Part shown: positions 1 through 13,400 of the stretch, piece by piece
How the letters are laid out: each line of letters starts with the position of its first letter
How positions within the stretch are numbered: the stretch's first letter is position 1
Assembly (NCBI GenBank): GCA_028023455.1
Contig: JAQFVV010000031.1
Span: 2,354,001-2,418,000 of the forward strand
DNA: 64,000 nucleotides
DNA from: Epiperipatus broadwayi
Lineage: Eukaryota > Onychophora > Udeonychophora > Euonychophora > Peripatidae
Direction of reading: 5' to 3'
The notes under the pieces: generated by a model
The model's database searches: none
What the model was told of the DNA's origin: nothing
The model's input: only the letters and a program-made list of their open reading frames with translations
Translations under genes and position numbers: made by a program

Positions 1-631
1 TAAAGAAAAACTTTATTTTCTATACAATATTATCCATGTGTCTTGCTTTTTGCATTGCTATTTCCTATTAAAAACTGAAGTCAAATCAAGTTTTTTGGTT
101 CCTGCATCCATTAATGAAAGCTACAACATAATGTAGTTTTTTTTAATATATATATAATTAATAGATACAACATCCACATGATCCATCTTTATCTTACCAA
201 ACAATGAATGAGTAATTATAAATTAATCTTTACATCATAAGATCTACTTGCTAATTATTGGAAGTTCTAAAGAAAGATTGGATAAAAATGAATATTGAGA
301 CAAATTATTTTTAACAATCTAGATTATAGAAAATATTATTCTTCAAACATTTTATAATATAGCCATATGGATAATTGCTTGAGAAGTTACATAACATTAG
401 AACATTCAAATAGCAGACTGAACACAACAGTTCCAATTCAACAATCTACAACTTTTTTTTTTTTTTACATTCATTTGGTTAGTACTAAATCTAGAAATTA
501 ATTCATGAATGTGCCACTAAGCTAAAATGCACAGGGTAAACATTTTAAGATATACATTGAAAATTAATGCTACAATTGCACATAATAATCAGAAAATTAA
601 ACAAATAAAACAAAAAAGATTAACTACTTAC
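1..631 (-). other. FARSB: Start of FARSB intron 2 (runs off the window)
   Basis: This sequence lies downstream of the exon 2 donor on the minus strand. It is AT-rich with no recognisable exon 3 and no other feature. Confidence 0.7.
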
Positions 632-687
632 TATTTCATCCAGTTCCAATCCAAATTGAAAGCACAGTTCATCAAATTCTTCATCAC
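632..687 (-). CDS. FARSB: Phenylalanyl-tRNA synthetase beta subunit, coding exon 2
   Basis: The 56-nt internal exon lies between an acceptor ending TATATAG (high side, 688-689) and a GTAAGTAG donor (631 downward). Together with exon 1 it encodes SDEEFDELCFQFGLELDEI. This is the direct continuation of the PheRS beta N-terminus, corresponding to TDEEFDELCFEFGLELDEI as I recall it for the human protein. Exons 1 and 2 total 114 nt, so exon 2 ends in phase 0. The next exon should start at the position equivalent to human TSEKEI. I could not find it in positions 1-631, so the rest of the gene lies to the left of the window. No stop or frameshift is seen, so the gene looks functional. Confidence 0.92.
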
Positions 688-3639
688 CTATATAACAAAA
701 ATATTCAAGTATTATATTTACGATAACTAAAAAAAGAATGAATTCTTTGATAACAATTAAAACAATTTTCACAAAATTTTAATAACAAACTAAAATGATT
801 AATAAAATAATTTTCAGGAATTAAATAAATTTGGTTCGGATGGGATTGACACTAACCTCCAAATAATTTCACCAAGTAAAGTTCACTGGCTTGATAACAA
901 CTATAATACTTTAAAACTTCAGAAAATTTCACAAAATAAAAGTTGTAACACCAAATTTAAATAAAGTTCAGTGTTTTTTTGCTAAGAATAATTTCTTTTA
1001 AGAGCTATGATATTAAAGTTGTAATACAATCTAAGTTTTTAAATTATTCATAACTGTATAAGCTATTTGGAAAGACATTGGTTAATCAAAACCTTTCAAG
1101 CAATTTGTTTGTGATATATTATATTAATAAATTTATAATAAAAAAATAATAAAAAGCAACAAGAAATCAAACAATTGTTATATAAATAATTTAGTACAAT
1201 ACATTTGTCATAATGAAAGACAGTTTTTTTTCTTTACAAATACTGTAGTTTATTAATACTATGATTACCAATAGTGAATATGTTTGCTATATGATAAATA
1301 TATTTTCATGCATTTCACTTAACAATTTGATGTCTGAAACAATAAATCCCGAAATCCTTTTGCAATTAATATGCTTAAACAAACTATACATTTACATTGT
1401 TAGCAAAACATTTATTTTTCATATATCACTTTACTAATTCCTCAAAATCTAAGAATCCATATCATGAATTATTGCCCAGATAAGACTGCTAGTGATTCTC
1501 AATAGCAATGCATAAACTACATAATCCCTAAAATACCTTTCAAGCATAGCAGTAATCAGGAACATCATAATATTCATCAGAAATTATGCCAAAATTCCAC
1601 ATAAGCTACTACAGAGGATTACAATCCATACTCAAAATGAGTCATTTAGCCTTAACAACAAATATTAGGCAGAAAATTAAAAATCTTCCACAATATGTCC
1701 TTGATTCTAAATAATATTTATCACACCATTAAAGACTTCTTCAATTTACAAAATTCAAATTGAAATCCACTAATGTGAAAAGTCAAGAAGATGGTTAATA
1801 AAAGCATTTACTCAACATTTTTATTGGTGCATGTAGTTTGCTATTAATCAAGACTGATTTTTTTTAGATATCTTAAAGAAACTGAAAAAAAAAAAAAGAT
1901 TTCTTTTGACTAACTCCTTATGTTTTTGAAAATGTTATTATTCACATAGTAAATGAATGTAGATGAATTACTTACATAAATCATCAGCTAACACGGAGAA
2001 TTTACTGGCTTTTACCTCTAAATTTAATACCAAAAAACACCACAATTTACTCCTCATATGATTCATAATTCTTAATTGAGATATCAATTGAGTTTTCTTG
2101 AAGGCAAGATAAACAGATGTATATATGTACATGATAGTTAATTCTTTTTTATGTTTATAATAATCATAGCAGACCAAAATAAATTACCTCTAATTTCCTG
2201 GAGACTGTAAAGTCATTAGCGAAGGCAGCAATTAATGACTGAAGATAGAAGATGTCAAGAATATCCTGGTTAGGGCCCTAAAATGTCATTCAATGATTAT
2301 CTTTTATTTAGCTACCTCCAACTCTAGAACACTTTTGAGTGGAACAAAAATTCATGAAATGAAAGAAAACCTTTCAAAAATTAAGAACATTGTTAGCTCT
2401 GTGAAATTAGAAGAAAAGGTGAAAAGTTAATTAGTTTGACGATATGTACTTTATTATAAAAGCACAAGTGGCAAGATTAATTATTCAACTCAACAAAAAC
2501 TACTGATTATAGAAAGTTCAACTTTATATGCAAAAGCTTTTCACTGCAATGATGAAATAGAAAATTTTTATATACAAAATGCTTTTGAATAGACAAAATA
2601 ACAATTTAAACTTGTCATTGAGAGATTTTATACTAATATTAAAAAATGATTGGAGAATGAAAATTCTGTAGGTTAATTAAATAATGGAGACAGAAATAAG
2701 AGAAAACATATATAAAAAAACAACAACAATATATTAATAATTTCTTTTCAGTGAAAAATTCAAAGCAAAAATGGACATGAATACAAACATTAAAATGAAG
2801 AATCAATAGAGTTGAAATGATTTTCACTGTTAGATAATATATATTTTAAGAATGTTAAGTGCTTAATAGACTTCACACAAAAAATTATATTCATTTGATA
2901 TGATGAAAAACCAAAAACAAAAAGCTATTATCAGATTGTTTTAATAATTGACATCACTAACCATAAAAGTACTTCAATCAATTAAATTAGTGCTAATAAT
3001 CATTTTAAATTATTAAAGAGACTTTGATGATGGCATAATTCAATAAGAAAATAACTGATAGTCTATTAAGAAATAATAAATAGCAGACAGTACAAAATAG
3101 AAGTAATTTTTTTTAATATTTTTATTTTATATAAAGTGTTACAAATGAATTTCTCTAGACATCAAAAAAAATCTAGTATAAATTTACATTTTTAATAATA
3201 ACTTCCTGAATGTTTTGATGAATTTCAAATAAAAAAAGGCAACGTTTAAAGAAAAAATAAATAAATTTAAAAGTGATCAATTTAGAATAACCAATTCAAT
3301 AAAATGGTATAGAAGACCAATGACATAAGAAATGTTAACTATGAAGAAGTAAAAAAGCTATGGAAAAGATAAAAAATCGCAAAAAAAAAAACCCCCACAA
3401 CAACATTGTTTTAGCAATATAAAGACAAGAAGGTATTACTAATAAGAGAGAGAGAGAGAGGATCATCATAAAGTTTATGAAAGAATTATATAAAGAACAG
3501 TATAGTAATAATAAAAAACAAATTGGTCATTATAATTAGAATATTTTTTGCAATTATCAAATATTTTACAAAAAAAAGTAAGATATGCAATAAAATCTAA
3601 AAAAAAAAAGAAAAACTCCAGAAATGATGAAATTATTCT

Positions 3640-4560
3640 AAGGCAAACACTATATATCAAATATCTAAATAATATATTCCAGATGATTGGAAGAATGTGA
3701 TATAAATATTTAAAAGAGATGAGAAGAAAGCTATTGGAAATGACAGATCTTTAGTCTTTAATCAATTCTATATAAAATCATTACTCAAATCATTATTTTC
3801 ATCTGCTAAGAATTTTGAACTCAATCAAAAAAAAAAAAAAGCTGGACTTAAAAATGAGATAGCATAAAAAATTACAAATATTAATAGAAGTTATCAAAGG
3901 ATCAATGAGAATAAATTACCATCTTGCATTGGCTTTATAGATTGTATAAAAGTATCTAGCTAATAAAATCTAACAGTTCAGTAATGATCAAAGCTTTGGA
4001 ACATCAAACAGATTTGGTATAGTGTCAAATTACGAACAACATTAATCAAAATGCATTACTAGTAATTAAATTATATGGTGGCATTAAGAAAATTAACATT
4101 GATAAGAATACATGATAGTGATTTCATTTCTCAAAACTGTTTTACAGCAGTTTTGTAGGAAGTATTTTGTGGATTGAAATGAGTTAAAAGAATAAAAACA
4201 AATTAAGATTACTTAAATTATACAGATTTTGCAGATAATGTGGTATTTTACAACTAATGCTTCAATGATTTTGAAAATGAAAACAAAAACAAAAAAAAAA
4301 GACTAAAAACAATTATTAAAAAGATTAAAGTTCAATGATTTTCCAAAAAAATGAGAAAATAAAGATTAATAAAAATGATTAGATAAAGTTAACAGCTATA
4401 AATACACAGATCAAATTATTAATCAGATGGAAATATAACAGATGAAGTCATAAACTTAAAATTGGATGGAATGCTTTTAATGATTTTATGTACTGCAGTT
4501 TATCAGTTCTTAATTGTAACTCTGAGATTTGAGCAATTAATGGAAAAATACAGAAGAAAC
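3640..4560 (+). mobile_element. Strongly decayed RTE-type LINE fragment
   Basis: Several short stretches align in order with the better-preserved RTE-type LINE elsewhere in the window. These are the segment encoding DDWKN near 3680, the region before motif B with GTAGGAAGTATTTTGTGG near 4155, an ACAGATTTTGCAGATAATG segment matching the FADD catalytic region near 4225, and a TCAGATGGAAATATAACAG segment near 4420. Reading frames are destroyed throughout. The copy lies in FARSB intron 1 in antisense orientation to the gene. It is clearly older than the copies at 10.4 and 31.4 kb. Confidence 0.55.
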
Positions 4561-4706
4561 TTCAGACAAAATACAGCAAAATGTGAATAGATGACAAAAT
4601 TATAAAGATGAAATGAGGGAGTATAATATAAAGATAAGTAAAATCTTAAATGAATTTCAATAAATTGGAAAGATCTAGAAAAGAATCATGTGATTGGTGA
4701 ATGAAT

Positions 4707-4870
4707 AAGAAAGTTTACCGAAATGGTGTGGAAAAGTCATTTATTGGAGAAATTGGATTAAAATTGGACAGATTTTCATTCAGAAATTAAGAAAGTTTAC
4801 CGAAATGGTGTGGAAAAGTCATTTATTGGAGAAATTGGATTAAAATTGGACAGATTTTCATTCAGAAACT
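4707..4870. repeat. 82-bp tandem duplication, two copies
   Basis: Units 4707-4788 and 4789-4870 are identical or nearly so by eye. They begin AAGAAAGTTTACCG and end at CATTCAGAAA. Near identity inside an old AT-rich intron points to a recent local duplication or an assembly artefact. Confidence 0.93.
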
Positions 4871-7800
4871 GAGTAATGGAATGGATGAAAATTATATTTC
4901 TTATTGGTAAATAACAAAGTGAAATAATTATGTTTTAGCATATAAATATAATGCATATGATTACATATCCCAACATCAGATGCTATTAGTCAACTAACAA
5001 AATAATACAGGTCTGCTTTTTAAACATTTAAACAGACTAACTTATAGTATAGTTACACCAACCTCCATGAAATGGACCATTAAGCAGGCCATAATCATTA
5101 GTTCACAAATACAGCTTAATTATTCAGTAATTCAGTATCTAAGATTATAGTAGTTCTTTCTCTTAAAAGATTTTAATGGCATTTCAGGGTAATATGGAAT
5201 AAATTCGATTTTAAATGGATCTACTTTTATTTTAAGCACAAACATAACTTACTCTCTTTCAAAAAAAAAAATTAATAAAGTGATTGAAGTATAAACTGTA
5301 CACTTCTCTATTTGAAGGCAGACACAAATGCCTGTTTCCTCTTAACACAATCTTTTTTCCTGCATTTCAATAAAAATATTATATGCTTTTTAAATTAATA
5401 AAATATACAATATGCTTAATCATTTTCTCCATTTGTCTTTAATGAAATGAGTCTGTGAGATTCCAAAAAATTTTAATGTGCATCAATAGTATTCATCTTT
5501 ATCAGTAAAATAGTTTTTTCATTACCATAAAAAAATATTTTTTAAATGACAAACTAAAATTAATTTATACATCAGTAATAATAACTTCCAATGTTTATTT
5601 TACATATATCTAAATGGATAGAATTGGAAGAGAGTAAAATTTTGGGGAAAATGCTGAATGAGATCTATTGATAGAAAAGGATAAGGAATATTGCATTCAA
5701 TATATCTCAGTTAAATGAAGTCTAATATAAGAAAAACTATTATTGCAATTATTGGTATAGAAAGTGCTAATGACAGAATGGATAGGAATAGATTGTGGAA
5801 AGGACTCAAAAATATGAGATATAATTTTTTTCTCTGTTAAGAATGATTAAGAAATATTATGAGGAAATCTTTAAAAAACATCAACTCAGGGATAGAAAAT
5901 GAATGGAAATTAAATGTAAAATTAAATCAGAGCTGTCCACTAAAATATTAAGAATAGGGATAGGTTTTCTTGTAGTTGGAATCAAAAGGTTTCATAATAT
6001 AGTGGCTATTTTTTGGTGAATGATATTGCATTTCTTTTTACATATAGTGAAAACATACAGATTCATTATTACAGAAACAATGAAAAAAGTGTCATTAAAA
6101 GCTGTACTTGCAACTATGGTAACTACACCTTATCATAAAGAATTAAATTATATATATATATTTAGATACAGCATATGACTTCATCAATTTTATGAATATA
6201 TTTCACTGCACAGATATTTCACTGTTCAGATATTTTGAAAATTTTACATAATATAACTATTTCCACGTAGTAAAGATAGAAACAAAATAAAAGTGTATCA
6301 TTGATTTAAAAATATTTTAGGAAAATTCTAAATATAATTTTATAAGAGAAAAAATGAAAGTGTTATGTAAGAAATATCTTTTAAGAGATTTGAGTAAAAT
6401 GTATTTCAGTGATATGTTATCTGTTAAATGCCTAAATAAAAATCACATTTTTTAAAATCATCTCAAAATTTTCATTATTTTTAGTCACAACATATATTCT
6501 TTTGAAATACGGGTTAACCTTTAAGCATAATAACTTTATTAAATGATTCATTATTTTGTATCTAAAAAAGCAAAATGTATGAATAATATGTGATTATGTG
6601 TGTGCGCAGTGTAAAAAGATTAAAATAAATTCACAAATCAGAACTTTAAAAAAAAAAAAAACCTTTCTTCATTATTTTATATTGTATACCTCGATATCAG
6701 ACTACTGTTATTTAACATGTTAACCTGGATCTTTAAATTACTAAAAACTCCGACTTTTAATAGAATACAAACAAGTACAATACCTTTCACTAAAAAATCC
6801 CCTCAATGTTGGCTACGTCATATAGTGTCATGCTGTGGTGCTTGATTTAATATGATTTTATTTTTATGACAAACATAAATTTCTAATATAACTACATCAT
6901 TCAAACTTGACAATAAATAAAATAAAATAAACCAATTCTAAATATTTACAATTTTACACTTATGTAAACACACTAGTTATCCAAGTCTAAAAATAATTTA
7001 TTGTTTTTAGTAAACATACATGATAATTCTGTATAATATTGTACATAACCTTATATATATATATATTCCTAAATAATATTTTACAATTGCATATACATTA
7101 GTCATATAGAAAAATAATTTCCATTTTAATAATGAAATATTTAATATTTCATTCCACAAATCACCCAATACTAATTTATATAAAGAACAGATTATACACA
7201 TTTATTCATTGTTAGCAAAAAATGTTCTCATGTTTCATTAAAGCAAACATATCAGCTGATTTCAAATAAACAAAATAGATAGCTAATATACTTCTCCAAA
7301 ACAATTTTATTACTCAAAATCCAAATAATCAAAACACAGCCTCTACATTCAATAGGTAGAAAAAATGAGACATCTACTGATCGTATGCCTTTTTATATAT
7401 AAAATCAACTTTTTAAAAATAAGCAAATAAGATACAATTTGGATGTTTGCAAGAATTTATTTAAAATTTAATCCAATTCTAATTCATGCTTAATGATTCA
7501 ACCTCTTATTATTCAACTCCAAACACTCCCATAATGTGCCAATATTTCTTTTCTTCTAATCAATTTGAAAATTGCCTATTGACTCTGAAATGATTTCTTC
7601 AAATGAGAAACTACAGAAAAACTCTATTGTACATAACTCTCAAAAAATCGGGGTTGGTAAAAAACCTTTTACTTAATAAGTCAATGTATTTATAAATAAA
7701 TTTTTAAGCCAACTGTTATAGAACACTTAAAAGCTTATAATATCAAAACACTATAATAAATAAAAAAAATCATCAAATATGTATAGGTTTTTATTAAAAT

Positions 7801-8918
7801 TTCATTGAGTAAAGGAAGATTAATTAGCAACCAGTCACTGCAATGTTTAGTCACTGATGCTTTATAATTTTATTTAAAAAATAATCAACTGCCAGAAAAT
7901 GGTAACTGCATTATAAATTAATTAACTTCAATATACTTAGAGGTAAAGGAATTATGTAGGATATGTTGGAAGGAAATGTAGATGGGAAGTAGGAATTATT
8001 TATTTTAATAAAGAATATTTACAAGAATGGAATAAGACACGAACATTGAAAGGTATTTGTGGACTAGCAGCTTCTTTTTCTAAGAATAATTATGCACTGT
8101 GAATTCCAATGTAATGATTAGTGTAAAACAATTTAACACCATTTATATAACTAAGACGTACATACAAGATATACTCTAGTATCGTATTTCCAGATGTGTT
8201 TTCTTTTTGAAGGCAATTAAGTAAAAGAAGTATTATAACCAAACCTTTAATCATCATTGATAGTAGATTACATCTCTTCAACAATATACAATAACAATTC
8301 ACTTTTTGACCTACGTAGGAAATTTTAATAAGCTCTTTGCATCGAGATACACAACACGATTTCCATTTAAGTTTCGTGCACATGTAACAAATATACTTGC
8401 ATAACTGCTATTAGTTCGCAATCAGAAAGTATTCTTTTAAAGTTTTTTTTTTCATTTTGTTGAATTCGGTTTTTTTTGCTCGGAACATTAATCCTACATA
8501 TTTCTCGGATACCATGTACATGTTTAACAACTCGCATTTAGTGAAGTATATATTGAAACGTAAGCCTTTTCGAATATACCTATTACATAGACAATTTTAC
8601 ATACAAATTACGTAATAACGTTAATAATTTAAAAAATTATTATGCGAATTATTCCGTATACTAATTTTTTTTTTTTTACTTCTAATAAAATTTCAATGTC
8701 CAATTTCAGTAAAATCTATAAACATCACAACAAAATCTTCAAAAACCGTAAAAAAAACTCTTATATAAACATAACATTCAGCAATTAATACTCAATGAAA
8801 CTGTTACCAATAATATTTTAAAAAAAATATCCTATCAAATATATTCAATCTGTTTTCAGGTAGAAATCATAATCATAAATATACACGTTAAAACTGGGAA
8901 TTAATTAATACTACTTAC

Positions 8919-8976
8919 TGTACGACTGTCCTAAAGCTTCGTAGAGTAGACTTTTTTTAATAGAAATAGTTGGCAT
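8919..8976 (-). CDS. FARSB: Phenylalanyl-tRNA synthetase beta subunit, coding exon 1
   Basis: The 58-nt first coding exon runs from ATG (976-974 side) to a GTAAGTAG splice donor at 8918-8911. It encodes MPTISIKKSLLYEALGQSY plus one base of the next codon. From family knowledge this matches the highly conserved start of animal cytosolic PheRS beta (human begins MPTVSVKRDLLFQALGRTY). The spare base (A) joins GT at the start of the 632-687 exon to make a serine codon, so the phases agree. FARSB pairs with FARSA in a heterotetramer that charges tRNA-Phe in the cytosol. The beta chain carries the editing (B3/B4) and tRNA-binding regions, which are encoded further downstream, outside this window. 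I chose this ATG because it lines up exactly with the family start. The 5' UTR boundary cannot be fixed. Confidence 0.92.
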
Positions 8977-9300
8977 AGCTGTTTTATAGTAAATAAATTA
9001 ATTACAACGTTACTTTGGATGATGAAACATGGATAAATATGGTGGCTTTCACTTTAGCATTTTTAGTTCGTAATATACTTCCAGTTTAAATTATGACGTA
9101 ATGTTCATGTCAACAAATAAATTATAACCAATGAAGTTACGAGATTAAAAACCTGCAGAATGGTATATAATAAAATGTATACAGTCACGCTTTATATCCT
9201 ATTCTGGCGCAGAGCCAGTTATCTTTACAACGTTAAAATAAAATAAACCGCATGGTTCTTTAATACAGTTTTAGACTTTTGCGACATCTAGCAATATCGC
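8977..9300 (-). promoter_or_regulatory. Probable FARSB 5' UTR and core promoter side
   Basis: This is the sequence immediately upstream of the FARSB start codon. It is slightly less homopolymeric than the intron and ends at the repeat-rich zone starting near 9.4 kb. A housekeeping-type promoter is expected here by position. I see no convincing TATA box, initiator or splice signal that would fix the transcription start, so the assignment is positional only. Confidence 0.35.
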
Positions 9301-9523
9301 TTAAAACTAAATATTTTTGTGAATGTTTACAATTAATAATAAATACTTTTACTTTGCTTTATTTAATATTAGAATGGTGACTAATAAAGATGATACTGAT
9401 ATTTTAAAAAATAACTATTGAATGGAAAACACCCGTGACTTTTAATATATTATCTGACACTATGTCATCTTGCATCACTGTATTTGATCAATGGCATTAT
9501 ATCTTGGATTTTGTTATAGCGTA

Positions 9524-9917
9524 TTATATAGGGTATATGAGCACAGACTTTCACTGCCTCTAGGGTGGCCTTCGAGCATTCCATCATCAGATTTTCAATT
9601 GGATGGACGGTTGAAGAGTTGGAGTGTGGAGTAGATTGAAGCATGTCCATTAAAGTATGAGGTTTGGCTATCTTAATATATATCTGAGCACTTATGGTAT
9701 AAATGTGTAGAGATTGGTAATCTGGACCAACTGATGATTGCTGGTTTAGCATGAAATACTTATATTAAGTGATTATTTATCTTTTCAACATATGTGTTCA
9801 AGGGTATCAGTGTTATGAGATAGTGTGAAGAGTGGTGGGTCATGTGAAAGGCTGTGCTCATATACCCTATATATTACATATATAGACACAGGTATATAAT
9901 AAGCCTGTGTGTTTTAA
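9524..9917 (-). mobile_element. Short non-coding insertion, family X copy 1, with 13-bp target duplication
   Basis: A 394-bp insertion is flanked by TTGTTATAGCGTA (9511-9523) and TTGTTATAGTGTA (9918-9930), a 13-bp duplication with one mismatch. It starts TATATAGGGTATATGAGCAC and ends GCCTGTGTGTTTTAA. The central 320 bp is inverted relative to the copy at 25,964-26,326. The start sequence therefore appears twice, as inverted repeats at about 9525-9555 and 9845-9874. A 95-codon open frame on the minus strand is shared in part with the other copy, but it has no family signature and I do not call it a gene. Mechanism inferred: an RNA-mediated insertion, because no cut-and-paste DNA transposon I know makes 13-bp duplications. 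Confidence 0.7.
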
Positions 9918-9930
9918 TTGTTATAGTGTA

Positions 9931-10402
9931 CTGTAAAAATAATTAAGAATGCGATGCTATCGTTAGTACTAATGATCAAACCTAAATTAAAACTCTGCTT
10001 AGGAGATTATGAGAAGTCCAAATTTCATAATATCTGATAATACAGGGATAAACTCTGAAATAATGATCATGTGATGTTTAATATCCAATAATGGCAAACA
10101 AAACTTCATTCACTTTTTTATCTCTTTAATGAAAACAGTACATTTACAAAATTTTAACATTGATAATAACCTTTTATATTTTTGGGATGCAAATTATCAA
10201 TTGTACCTTTAAAATTAGTGATTTGGAGTTTGTAATTTTCTAGAGAATGGTTTTTGTGATTACTCTAGAGTTCAAGATCCATTGATCACAACTCTGCTCG
10301 GTTATGTCCAGTCTTTGAAATTCTTGTGAATCTCCCAAGCATTAATCCATTTGATTAATATACCGAGAATATAAGGATTAGTTTACTAATCTCCATAGAT
10401 TA
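9931..10402. other. AT-rich interval, no feature seen
   Basis: This lies between the short insertion and the 3' end of the LINE. No gene, repeat or RNA signature is recognised. Confidence 0.6.
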
Positions 10403-13400
10403 TTCATCATCATCAGCAGCAATCCACTGCAGGATGAAAGTCTCTCCAAGTTCAATCCATCTTCTCCAATCTTTAGCTTTCCTTCTCCACATCACCCCTG
10501 CACACTGTTATTTCATCCATCCATCTCACATGTGGTATCTTTCTGGGTCTTTTACAATCTATTGGAATCCAGTTTAAGATTTCAATTGTCCATTTATTAT
10601 CACCTCTTCTAGAAATATGTCCAGCCCAACTCCACTTCAGTCTTTTAATTTTTTAAATGAGGTCAGTAACACCTGTTTGTTCTCTTACCCATATATTGTG
10701 TTTTTGATCTCTTCTTGTCACTCCCAACATGCATCTCTCCATTCTTCTTCGAGTGGTCTGAAGTCTCTATATTACTCTTCTACTAAGTGTCCAAGTCTCA
10801 GATCCATAAGCAAGAACTGGTAAAACCCATTTATTAAAAACCTTACTTTTCAAACATATAGACATATTTCTTTTTAGTATCAAATTATTTCTATCAAAAG
10901 CATTCCAAACAAGTTTAATTCTATGATTAATTTCATCCATTATGTTTCCATCTATATTAATAATTTGACCAAGGTATTTGTAACTGTTAACTTTCTCTAA
11001 CTCATCATAATCAATCTTTATTTTCATATTTTGAGAAAATCCATTAAACATTACTTTAGTCTTTTTAACATTTATCTTTAGTCCGACTTTCCTACTTTCA
11101 TTTGATAACTCCTGCAACATTTCCTGCAACACTAAAACATTATTTGCAAAAACAACTACATCATCTGCAAAATCTAATGACTTAAATAATCTCCATTTAC
11201 TTTCACTCCTTTAGCTTCCCATTTTAATCCACAAAATACTTCTTGCAGCACTGCTGTAAAAAGTTTTGGAGATATGGAGTCACCCTATCTTACACCCTTC
11301 TCAATGTTGACTTTCCCACTATCATTATGTAATCTAATTGTTGCTGTTGCATTTTTATAAATATTCTTTAAAATATGACAATATCCTGGATCTATACCTT
11401 GATGATCCAATGCTTTAACCACTGAAGAAATGTTTATAGAATCAAATGCCTTTTCATAATCTACAAATCCAAAGCATAATGGCAACTCATATTCATTTGT
11501 CCTTTCTATAACTTCTCTCAATACCTGGATATGATCTACTGTACTAAAACTACTTTTAAATCCAGCTTGTTCTCTTGGTTGGTGGAAATCCAATGTTCTC
11601 TGTAGAGGAGTTGTAATTATCTTGATAAAATTTTTGTATAAAATTGATAAAAGGCTGATAGATCTGTAATTTTTAATACTTCTTTATCACTTTTTTAAAT
11701 ATTAATACTGCATTCTTCCAATCATCTGGTACATATTTATCATTCAGACACTTAGTATATAACTTTGCTAAAAAATGTTTTATTTCTTCACCTGCTTCTT
11801 TTAATATATCAATTGTAATTCCATCATTATCTGGAGCTTTTCCTTTTTTCATACATTTAATTGCATGTCTCACTTATTCATTTAAAATTCTGGGCAATTT
11901 GGAAGATGTAATAGATATAGGAGGTACTTGTTCTTTATTACTATATAATTCTTGATAAAAGTCTTCTACCCATTTCATGATGTCATCTCTCTTTTTAGTA
12001 ATAATTCCATCTTTTTTTCTTATTGCAGATATAAATTTCCTACCAATACCAAAATGTTGTTTTACAATCTTGAGACTTTTATTCTCTTCTACAGCTTTCC
12101 TTGCTAGTTCACAATTATACTTTCTTATATCATTTTCAACTCTTTTCCACCCCATTTTACAATATTTGAGATATTCATTCCTTTTTAATGTATCATTTTT
12201 GTATATCTTCATATTTCTTCTTTTCTTCATAAATTCTCTAATCTCAGTAGAAATTTTATTGGTCAATTGCTGCTTTTTTCTACCAGCTATCTTTGTTGCA
12301 GTTTTTAAAAGTATATCAGTTATTTTCATATTAATTTCATTCAAATCTGAATCATGTTCAAAATCTACTAATACTTGAAACCGATTTGTAAGTTCTAATT
12401 TAAATTCATTAGAATGTTTCTGAAGATTAGGAATATCAACTGTAAATATTGTTTTTCTTAATAATTTTTTTCTCTCTAGTTTTGCATTAACACATATCTT
12501 ACATCTTACTAATTGATGATCACTTCCTGTGTTAAATTTATTAAGAACATTACAATCTTGAAATATGTATTTTCTATTAGTCAAAATATAATCCAATTCT
12601 GCTGTACCTTCATTTGGATGCTTCCATGTCCAATTCCTTTTAACATTTTTCTCAAAAAAAGAATTCATAATATAAAGTTTTTCCTTTTCTGCAAATTCCA
12701 CTAGTCAATGTTCTCTCTCATTTCTATTACCATAACCAAAATTACCTACAGCACATTCATCTTTCATTTGTTTACCAATTCTAATATTAACATCCATATA
12801 AAAATCTTCTACTACTTCATCACTATGAGAACTTGTTGGGGCATAAACTTGAGTTATCTGCATTCGGTATCTGCTATTAAGTTGTATAACTAATCTTGCC
12901 ACTCTGTCTGATACACGATCAATCTCAACAATGTTGTTCTTCCACTTTTTATTTATAATGAATCCTACTCCACTTGTATTTCCAATATTTGTGTCTTTAT
13001 AATAGAGTACACATCCACTTTTTAAATCAATTGTCTCTTCACCTTTTCTTCTAACTTCACAAAATCCAATAATGTCCCATTTAATATAAGATAGTTCTTC
13101 TAATTCTTGCAATCTTTTTTCACTTGAAAGTGATTTGTAGTTGTAAGTACCTAAATAAAAAGTCATTATCTAATGGCAGCCTGAGTCCGCAATCAAGGGA
13201 TTCTTAGCACCCCCCCCACCTTTGGCCACCAAATGCTGCCTTGGTTGGTGACTTTACAGCCTCCTAGGAATAAGGGCCATGATTTAATCTTGTCTGTCAT
13301 AATTGTATATATCCATTGGAAAAATATTTATCATTTACACAAACATTCATTCTGCCTTATCAGGCAACTGAGAAGAAAGTCCATGGTGTTTCTTGATCTT

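Larger units (their letters stand above)
688..8918 (-). other. FARSB: FARSB intron 1 (8.2 kb)
   Basis: This is the interval between FARSB coding exons 1 and 2. It is very AT-rich, with many A and T homopolymers and a short GA microsatellite at about 3449-3461. It holds a degraded LINE and an 82-bp tandem duplication, listed separately. I see no other coding exon, RNA gene or intact mobile element in it. The small open frames present are AT-rich and have no family signature. Confidence 0.85.

Noticed and set aside
3449-3461. CRISPR-like or satellite array
   Set aside because: It is a short GA microsatellite. No spaced repeats occur, and the sequence is nuclear animal DNA.
9570-9610. CTGATGA on the minus strand of the 9.5 kb insertion, as a possible hammerhead
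   Set aside because: The following sequence cannot form stem II and the GAAA box reads GAAG. The other copy (26.2 kb) has CTGATAA. There is no credible ribozyme fold.
11977-12893. Plus-strand frames of 60-133 codons over LINE copy 1
   Set aside because: Phe/Ile/Ser-rich antisense shadows of the LINE endonuclease and linker. The minus-strand frame carries the real motifs.
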